Assembly: GCA_963811635.1 (NCBI GenBank)
Contig: CAWESB010000021.1
Coordinates: 8,374 to 72,373 of the forward strand
Length of the DNA: 64,000 bases
Direction: 5' to 3'
DNA from: JAIBJN01 sp963811635
GTDB taxonomy: Bacteria; Actinomycetota; Thermoleophilia; Gaiellales; Gaiellaceae
Of the stretch, positions 58,283 to 64,000 are shown piece by piece. The position numbers and the translations under genes were made by a program. The notes under the pieces are model-generated. The model searched no databases. It saw nothing but the letters and a program-made list of their open reading frames with translations, and had not been told where the DNA came from. The first letter of the stretch is position 1. Every line of letters begins with the position of its first letter.

Positions 58283-59637
58283 CTATTCCGTCGAGATGTA
58301 CACGTTCTTGACCTCGGAGTAGCCCTCGAGGCCGTGCAAGCCGAGCTCGCGGCCGAAGCCGGACTGCTTGAAGCCGCCGAACGGGGTCGAGACGCGCACC
58401 GAGCTGTTCGAGTTGACCGAGAGCACCCCGGAGTCGATGCCGCGTGCCATGCGCAGCGCGCGGGCGCCGTCGCGCGTCCAGATCGAGCCCGAGAGCCCGT
58501 ACGGCGTCTCGTTGGCGAGCCGCAGCGCCTCCTCCTCGCCGTCGAACGGGATGACGGCTGCGACCGGCCCGAACACCTCCTCGCGGGCGACCTTGTCGTC
58601 GTTCGTCGCCTCGACGAGGGTGCACGGGAACCAGAAGCCCGGGCCGTCGGGGGACTCGCCGCGGAAGGCAACCTGTCCCTCCTCCACGAACGACGTCACC
58701 GTCTCGCGGTGCTGGGACGAGATCAGCGGGCCCATCTCGGTCTCCTCCCTTGCCGGGTCGCCGACCTTCACGCCGCGGGTCGCGTCGACGAGCAGCTCGA
58801 GGAAGCGGTCGTAGACGGGCCGCTCGACGAAGATCCGCGAGCGGGCGCAACAGTCCTGGCCTGCGTTGTCGAAGACGGCGTACGGGGCGGCGGCGGCCGC
58901 CTTCTCCAGGTCGGCGTCCGCGAAGACCACGTTGGCGGACTTGCCGCCGAGCTCGAGGGTGACCCGCTTGATCGTCGCGGCGGCGCCCTCCATGACGCGG
59001 CGACCGACCTCGGTCGAGCCCGTGAAGCCGATCTTGGCGACATCCGGATGCTCGACCATCCGCTGGCCGACGACGGAGCCCTTGCCGGCGACGACGTTGA
59101 CCACGCCCTCCGGGATCCCGGCGTCGAGGATGAGCTCCTCGAGCCGCAGTGCCGAGAGCGGCGTCAGCTCGGCCGGCTTCAGCACGACCGTGTTCCCGCA
59201 GGCGAGCGCCGGGCCGAGCTTCCAGCTGGCGATGTTGAGCGGGAAGTTCCAGGGCACGATCAGGCCGACGACGCCGAGCGGCTCCCGGAACGTCAGGTCG
59301 ACGCCGCCTGCGACGGGGATCGTCTCGCCGTGGTGCTTGTCGACCGCGCCCGCGTAGAAGTGGAAGACCTCGGCGACCATGCCGATCTCGCGCGCGCGCG
59401 CCGGCGATCGGCTTGCCCACGTTGGCCGACTCGATCGCGGCCAGCTCCTCCGTTCGCAGACTCCACGACGGTTTGCGACCTCGCGCAGCAGCCGCGCCGC
59501 GATCGGACGGGCGCGACCTTGCGCCAGGCCGGGAAGGCGGCCTTCGCGCGCGCGACGGCGGCGTCCGTCTCGGCGACATCGGGCTCCGGGAGCTCGCGGA
59601 TCGTCTCCTCGGTGGCCGGGTTGAGGACCGTGATCAC
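58283..59637 (-). CDS. Aldehyde dehydrogenase (PuuC-like), with four frameshifts near the 5' end
   Basis: NAD(P)-dependent aldehyde dehydrogenase. The long intact part has PWNFPLNIASWKLGPALACGNTVVLKPAE, FTGSTEVGRRVM, the catalytic Glu in LELGGKSANVVF, the catalytic Cys in NAGQDCCARSRIFV and EEVFGPVAAVIPF. The N-terminus starts at GTG 59637 (GGAGGA upstream) with ITVLNPATEETIRELPEPDV. Between about 59390 and 59500 four single-base indels separate AWRKVAP, ARLLREVAN, VESAN, EELAAIESANVGKPIAGARA and EIGMVAEVFHFY. Their density suggests sequencing error. By context it oxidises a gamma-glutamyl-aminobutyraldehyde or similar. Confidence 0.85.
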
Positions 59638-60347
59638 CGGCGCTCCTCCCGGTAGCGCTTCGCCTCGGCGACGAGCGCCTGGAAGAGCGCCGCGTCCTCG
59701 CCCTCCTCGGGGTGCCAGAGGACGCCGAGCGCGAACCGCCGAGCCGGGTCCTCGATCGCCTCGACCGTGCCGTCGTCCGCCCGGGCGGCCTCGCGAAGGC
59801 CATCGCCCAGGCGGCCGTAGCCCTGGTGATGGTGGCTCTTGACCGGCGCGTGCTCGCCGATGACCTCGTGCAGCTTCGTGCCCGGGAGCACGTCGACGTC
59901 GTGGTCGGCGAAGACACCGGGCGTGTGCTTGTGCCCCTCGTGGCCGACCACCTCGGGCAGGTGCTGGACGAGGTCACCCCCAAGCGCGACGTTGAGGACC
60001 TGGCTGCCGCGGCAGACCGCCAGCACGGGCAGGTCGCGGGCGAGGGCGCCTTCGAGGAGGGCGAGCTCGGCGCTGTCGCGCTCGGGCCGCGTCGCCGTTC
60101 GTCTCCGGGTGCGCCTCGGCGCCGTACGACGCGGGGTCGAGGTCGGCCCCGCCGGAGACGTATGAGGCCGTCGAGGACGTCGAGCGTCTCCTCGACGCCG
60201 CTCGGCGCTCGGCGGGACGAGCAGCGCCCGCCCGCCGGCCGTCTCGACCGCGTCGACGTACGAGAGCGGGAGCAGCGCCGCCGGCAGCTCCCAGACGCCC
60301 CAGCGGGCCTCCTCCGCGTAGCTCGTGATGCCGACGATCGGACGCAT
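59634..60347 (-). CDS. Gamma-glutamyl-gamma-aminobutyrate hydrolase family (PuuD-like) class I GATase, with internal frameshifts
   Basis: Class I glutamine amidotransferase-like hydrolase. It begins PIVGITSYAEEARWGVWE; the nucleophile elbow is VLAVCRGSQVLNVALGGDLVQHLPE, and the catalytic His-x-Glu is in GVLWHPEEGED. SHHHQGYGRLGDGL is the PuuD-type segment. Three one-base insertions between about 60070 and 60215 shift and then restore the frame; corrected, the middle reads GVEETLDVLDGL and VSGGADLDPASYGAE. A TAGACT hexamer lies 7 nt before the ATG. It would release glutamate from a gamma-glutamylated amine product. Confidence 0.85.
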   Translation of the reverse strand: MRPIVGITSYAEEARWGVWELPAALLPLSYVDAVETAGGRALLVPPSAERRRGDARRPRRPHTSPAGPTSTPRRTAPRRTRRRTATRPERDSAELALLEGALARDLPVLAVCRGSQVLNVALGGDLVQHLPEVVGHEGHKHTPGVFADHDVDVLPGTKLHEVIGEHAPVKSHHHQGYGRLGDGLREAARADDGTVEAIEDPARRFALGVLWHPEEGEDAALFQALVAEAKRYREERR

Positions 60348-60349
60348 CG

Positions 60350-60748
60350 CTACGAGTCTACGTAGCGGAGCACGACCCGCCAGCCGTCCGGATCCTCGAA
60401 CGTGAGGTCGTCGTTCCAGTACGGGTTCTCGGGCTCGACGGGCTCGTGGCCGAGCGCCCGCATGCGGCTCTCGATCTGCGCGATCGCCGCGCGGTCGGTC
60501 ATGTAGAGGACCAGCAGGTTGTCGCGCGTGGGCGCCGGCCCGGGGCTCCCTTCCGCGTGGGTCGTCAGCTCGAGGTGCACCTCCTCGTCCGGGAGCCCGA
60601 GCATGACCCCGCTGTAGCCCGCGTGGTCGTCGAAGGAGTCGATCCGCCGGAGGCCGAGGCCCTCCTCGTAGAAGCGAAGGACGTCATCGAGCCTGTCGGT
60701 CGGCCGGGCGAAGCGGATGGCCGCGACAGGCGACTCAGCCGCGTTCAT
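60350..60748 (-). CDS. VOC family (glyoxalase/bleomycin resistance-like) protein
   Basis: Protein of 132 residues with one vicinal-oxygen-chelate domain: VAAIRFARPTDRLDDVLRFYEEGLGLRRIDSFDD at the start, HLELTTHAEG in the middle and LTFEDPDGWRVVLRYVDS at the end. Candidate metal ligands are the mid-domain His and the C-terminal Asp/Glu. It lies inside the amine-utilisation cluster, overlapping the glutamine-synthetase-like gene by 14 bp, so a role in detoxifying or converting an intermediate is possible. Confidence 0.88.
   Translation of the reverse strand: MNAAESPVAAIRFARPTDRLDDVLRFYEEGLGLRRIDSFDDHAGYSGVMLGLPDEEVHLELTTHAEGSPGPAPTRDNLLVLYMTDRAAIAQIESRMRALGHEPVEPENPYWNDDLTFEDPDGWRVVLRYVDS
60355..60360 (-). 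promoter_or_regulatory. -10 element of the PuuD-like gene (leaderless)
   Basis: TAGACT on the minus strand, 7 nt before the ATG at 60347, inside the 3' end of the VOC gene. The same TAGACT lies 9 nt before the glutamine-synthetase-like gene at 62069. Confidence 0.5.
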
Positions 60749-62069
60749 ACATGCGCTCGCGCTCGTAGCAGGTGACCGCCTCGTCGAAGAGGCGCTGCTC
60801 CGTGCGCGCGTAGTTCAGGTAGTGGTCGACGACGTCGTCGCCGAGCGCGGCGCGTGCCATCGTGCCCTCCTCGAGCGCCGCGATCGCCTCCCGCAGCGAG
60901 TGGGGGAAGCGCTCCGCGTCCGACTCGTAGGCGTTGCCCTCGAGCGGCGGCGGCAGCTCGAGCTCGTTCTCGATCCCGTACAGGCCGGCCGCGAGCAGCG
61001 CGGCGAAGGCGAGATACGGGTTGACGTCGCCGCCCGGGATGCGGGTCTCCGTCCGCAGCCCGGCGCCGTGGCCGACGATGCGGAAGCCGCACGTGCGGTT
61101 GTCGTGGCCCCAGGCGAGGGTCGTCGGCGCCCAGCTTCCGGCGGCGAAGCGCTTGTACGAGTTGATCGTCGGCGCGATGAAGATCGCCAGCTCCTTCAGG
61201 CAGGCGATCTGCCCGGCGAGGTACTGCTTGAAGACGTCCGACTCGCCCGCGAAGGCGGCTTCCCCGTCCCGCCAGAGGCTCGAGTGGATGTGGCAGGAGC
61301 TGCCGATCCAGGTGTGGTCCGGCTTGGCCATGAAGGTGATCGAGCAGTTGTTCAGGTGCGCGATCTCCTTGGCGCCGTTCTTGTAGACCGTGTGGTTGTC
61401 GGCCATCGTGACCGCGTCGGCGTAGCGGAAGTTGATCTCCTGCTGACCCGGCCAGGCCTCGCCCTTCGAGGTCTCGACCTTGATGCCCGCGCCCTGCATC
61501 CCGTTGCGGATCTGGCGGATCAGCGGCTCGTCGTAGGTCGTGGCGAGGATGTGGTAGTCGAGGATGTACGGCACCGACGGCGTCAGGTCGCGGTAGTGCT
61601 TCGCGTGCGCCTCCTCGTAGGTCTCGCGCAGGAGGTAGAACTCGAGCTCCGAGCCGAACATGGGCGTGTACCCCAGGTCGGCTGCCCGCTCGACCTGACG
61701 CTTCAGAACCTGCCTGGGCGAGGGCGCGACAGGGCTACCGTCGTGCCAGCCGACGTCGGTGAGGACGAGCGCCGTCGCCTCGAGCCACGGGATCCGCCGC
61801 AGGGTGGCCAGGTCGGGCTGCAGCACGAAGTCGCCGTAGCCCTGCTCCCAGCTCGCGATCCCGTAGCCGGGGACGGTGTCCATCTCCATGTCGAGCGCCA
61901 TCAGGTAGTTGCAGCCCTCGACCCCGTGTTCCCCGATGTGCTCCTCGACGAAGAACTCGCCGTGCAGCCGTTTGCCCATCAGCCGGCCCTGCATGTCCGT
62001 GAAGGCGACAATGACTGTGTCGATCGAGCCGTCGCCAACCGCCTTGGTGAGCTCGTCCAGCGTCAGCAT
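60735..62069 (-). CDS. Glutamine synthetase family protein (gamma-glutamyl-amine ligase, PuuA/GlnA3-like)
   Basis: ATP-dependent ligase of 444 residues with GS active-site motifs: FGSELEFYLL, WPGQQEINFRYADAV, SCHIHSSLW, APTINSYKRFAAGSWAP and RTETRIPGGDVNPYLAFAALLAAGL. The N-terminal beta-grasp has AFTDMQGRLMGKRL, as in PuuA and actinobacterial GlnA3/GlnA4. Genes for a permease, an aldehyde dehydrogenase and a gamma-glutamyl hydrolase adjoin it, so it most likely glutamylates putrescine, another polyamine or ethanolamine rather than ammonia. Divergent from the permease. Confidence 0.9.
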   Translation of the reverse strand: MLTLDELTKAVGDGSIDTVIVAFTDMQGRLMGKRLHGEFFVEEHIGEHGVEGCNYLMALDMEMDTVPGYGIASWEQGYGDFVLQPDLATLRRIPWLEATALVLTDVGWHDGSPVAPSPRQVLKRQVERAADLGYTPMFGSELEFYLLRETYEEAHAKHYRDLTPSVPYILDYHILATTYDEPLIRQIRNGMQGAGIKVETSKGEAWPGQQEINFRYADAVTMADNHTVYKNGAKEIAHLNNCSITFMAKPDHTWIGSSCHIHSSLWRDGEAAFAGESDVFKQYLAGQIACLKELAIFIAPTINSYKRFAAGSWAPTTLAWGHDNRTCGFRIVGHGAGLRTETRIPGGDVNPYLAFAALLAAGLYGIENELELPPPLEGNAYESDAERFPHSLREAIAALEEGTMARAALGDDVVDHYLNYARTEQRLFDEAVTCYERERMYERG

Positions 62070-62100
62070 GGATCGGGGAGTCTACGCGGCTCCCCTGGGC

Positions 62101-62130
62101 TTGACAGGAACTCCGCGCAAAGCGTAGAAA
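62101..62130 (+). promoter_or_regulatory. Promoter of the APC permease gene
   Basis: TTGACA (62101-62106), 18-nt spacer, TAGAAA (62125-62130), then GGAGGAGG (62152-62159) before the ATG at 62164. Confidence 0.55.
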
Positions 62131-62163
62131 CCCCGCCCAAGGCCGCCGAACGGAGGAGGCGTA

Positions 62164-63800
62164 ATGACACAAGGGCCTGAGACGGGGCGCTATCACACTT
62201 CGGAGGACGAGCACATCCTCCACAAGCTCGGCTACGCCCAGGAGCTGTTCCGGGGCATGGGCGGGTTCCGGAACTTCGCGATCTCGTTCACGATCATCTC
62301 GATCCTCGCGGGGTGCCTGACCTCGTACAACATCGGCTTTGAGCACGGCGGCCCGATGTGGGTGGTCTACGGCTGGCTGCTTGTCGGCCTCATGTCGACG
62401 ATCATCGCGTTCTCGATGGCCGAGATCGCGTCGGCGTATCCCACCGCCGGCGGTCTCTACTACTGGGCCTCGAAGCTCGGCAGCCCGGGCTGGGGCTGGG
62501 CGACAGGCTGGTTCAACCTCATCGGCCAGATCGCGGTCACCGCGGCGATCGGATACGGGCTCGCGCTCTTCGGGCAGGCGCTCTTCGACTTCTGGTTCTC
62601 GTACACCGAGCACATGAACGACTGGTTCGGCGCGTCGTTCGATGCCTCGACGTACATCCTCTACGCGATCTTCCTGTGCGCCGCGGCGCTCATCAACATG
62701 CTGCAACATCCGCCTGACCTCGGGCCTGAACATGATCTCGGCCTGGTGGCACATGGTCGGCGTCGTCGTGATCGTCGCGATCCTGATCATCGTCCCCAAC
62801 GACCACCAGTCGCTCTCGTACGTGTTCACGCAGACGATCAACAACTCGGGCTTCGGCGACGGAACGACCCAGTTCGGGCTCGCGTTCCTGCTCGTGCTCG
62901 GGCTGGGCATGCTGCTCCCGCAGTACACGATCACCGGGTTCGACGCGTCGGCGCACACCGCCGAGGAGACCAACAACGCGTCCCGGATGGCGGCGATGGG
63001 GATGTGGACATCCGTTGTCGTCTCGGTGATCTTCGGCTGGATCCTCCTCGTGGCGGTGACGTTCGCGATCCCGAGTAACCAGGGGGCGCTCGACACCGTC
63101 AACGCCCTCGGGCTTCTCGTGCCCTGGATCTGGGCGGAGTCGATGGGCCAGAACTGGGCGGAGGCGCTGCTCTTCATCTGCGTCGTCGCGCAGTTCTTCT
63201 GCGTGACTGCGTCCGTGACCTCGGCGTCGCGGATGATGTTCGCGTTCTCGCGCGACGGCGCCGTGCCGGGCCATCAGCTCTGGCGGCGCGTCGCGAAGAA
63301 CCGCGTGCCGAACTGGTCGGTCTTCGGCATCTGGCTCTTCGCGGGCATCCTGATGATCCCCGCGGTCTGGAACTACTTCGTCGGCTACGCGGCCGGCACC
63401 GCGATCGCGGTCATCGGCCTCTACATCGCCTTCGTGATCCCCGTCTACCTTCGCTGGCGCAAGGGCGACAGCTGGGACGAGCCGAGGGCGTGGAGCCTCG
63501 GCAAGCACTACAAGTGGATCGACCTGCTGGCGATCGGATGGGTCGCGCTTGATCACGATCATCTTCATCATCCCGCTGTACAAGGTCGGCCTTCCGTGGG
63601 AGGAAGACTTCGACTGGCGGTTCACCAACTACACGATCATCTGGTTCGCCGGCATCGGCCTGATCTTCGGCGGATGGTGGTTCGTCTCGGCGAAGAACTG
63701 GTTCAAGGGCCCCGTCCGCATGGGCTCCGAGGAAGAGCTCGAGCGGTACGAGGAGGAGCTCGAGAAGAGAACCGGAACGGCCCCGGCTACCGGAAGCTAA
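62164..63800 (+). CDS. APC family amino acid/polyamine permease, with two frameshifts
   Basis: Membrane transporter with about 12 helices and roughly 545 residues once corrected. The N-terminus is HKLGYAQELFRGMGGFRNFAISFTIISILAG, with SYNIGFEHGGP and EIASAYPTAGGLYYWASKLGSP, as in PuuP/GabP-type APC proteins. One extra base near 62701-62704 shifts to the frame carrying NIRLTSGLNMISAWWHMVGV through GMLLPQYTITGFDASAHTAEET. A second extra base near 63549 returns to ITIIFIIPLYKVGLPWEEDF and a charged tail. Both are probably sequence errors. By context it imports a polyamine or other amine. Confidence 0.87.
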
Positions 63801-64000
63801 GGCGCCAGCGCGCGCCGCACGGCTTCGAGATCAAGCGCCGGAGCGAGCTCGTCCGCCAGGGCGAGCCGCTCCGGCGTATGCGTTCCGGGGATCGCGACGC
63901 AGCGCATGCCGGCCGCCTTGGCGGCGGCGACGCCGGCCTCGGTGTCCTCGAAGACGGTGACGTCCTCGGCGCTCAGGCCGTCGCCGAGGAGCTCGAGCGC
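63797..64000 (-). CDS. HAD family hydrolase, C-terminal part (cut by window edge)
   Basis: 68 codons, open to the window end. TVFEDTEAGVAAAKAAGMRCVAIPGTH is the motif III/IV region of beta-phosphoglucomutase-like HAD phosphatases, with the metal Asp in FEDTEAG. The stop overlaps that of the APC permease. The nucleophile Asp and cap domain lie outside the window, so the substrate class is open. Confidence 0.85.
   Translation of the reverse strand, partial: ALELLGDGLSAEDVTVFEDTEAGVAAAKAAGMRCVAIPGTHTPERLALADELAPALDLEAVRRALAP

Noticed and set aside
62164..63800. Programmed frameshifting in the APC permease
   Set aside because: No slippery heptamer was seen at 62701 or 63549, and similar indels occur in neighbouring unrelated genes, so sequence error is simpler.

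Overview
The window is very GC-rich, densely packed chromosomal DNA with heavy use of GTG starts and 4-bp GTGA/ATGA overlaps between genes. The gene order cysS-rlmB-yacP-sigH, a LexA gene with a CGAAC(N4)GTTCG SOS box, a DUF5808 protein, an orphan Hcp1 protein and the many apparently leaderless genes point to a high-GC Gram-positive, most likely an actinobacterium of the Thermoleophilia (Gaiella/Solirubrobacter-like). The lineage is inferred; no 16S gene is present. No CRISPR array, insertion sequence, integrase or phage module was seen.

Layout. 1-8.2 kb: ispF (cut by the window edge), a DUF5808 protein, mutY, an amine oxidase, a DUF6308-like protein, a FAD oxidoreductase, a PPOX-type flavoprotein, threonine deaminase, an Hcp1 protein and a compact glutamyl-tRNA synthetase. 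8.2-12.2 kb: a LysR regulator divergent from the glyoxylate bypass genes aceB-aceA. 12.2-16.6 kb: cysS-rlmB-MFS-yacP-sigH and tRNA-Thr. 16.7-21.8 kb: FMN reductase and YceI opposite MarR, small proteins, a glycosyltransferase, a cation efflux protein and secG. 21.75-25.9 kb: an overlapping operon tldD-pmbA-Asp-box propeller-MoaD/CysO-like protein. 27-28.4 kb: tRNA-Leu, lexA, a zinc-ribbon ORF and rnpB. 29.3-45.1 kb: a branched-chain amino acid and threonine locus (leuCD; amt-PII; thrC-thrB-ilvD-leuB; leuA-leuB-like-ilvB-ilvN-ilvC-hom), headed by a probable leucine/valine/isoleucine-rich leader peptide. 45.2-56.7 kb: a GMC oxidoreductase, a YdeI-type protein and a long minus-strand operon with a metallophosphatase, three tandem flavin oxidoreductases, a patatin and a methyltransferase, then an SDR and a lipoprotein. 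56.8-58.3 kb: remnants and a second copy of a membrane-protein family. 58.3-63.8 kb: a Puu-like polyamine or amine catabolic cluster (aldehyde dehydrogenase, gamma-glutamyl hydrolase, VOC protein, glutamine-synthetase-like ligase, APC permease). The right edge holds part of a HAD hydrolase.

Together the central genes cover pyruvate to valine and leucine, and aspartate semialdehyde to threonine, with ilvA near the left end linking threonine to isoleucine. The ammonium transporter and PII protein sit inside this nitrogen-assimilation block. Many genes have a TAnnnT-like hexamer 6-7 nt before the start codon and no Shine-Dalgarno, which suggests widespread leaderless transcription.

At least eleven single-base frameshifts interrupt otherwise well-conserved genes (CDF transporter, PmbA, aldehyde dehydrogenase, GATase, APC permease), mostly between 59 and 64 kb. 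They look more like assembly errors than decay. The candidates most worth following are the TldD/PmbA-propeller-CysO-like operon with a masked diglycine, the leuA leader peptide, and the LeuB-like pseudoenzyme inside the leu/ilv operon.
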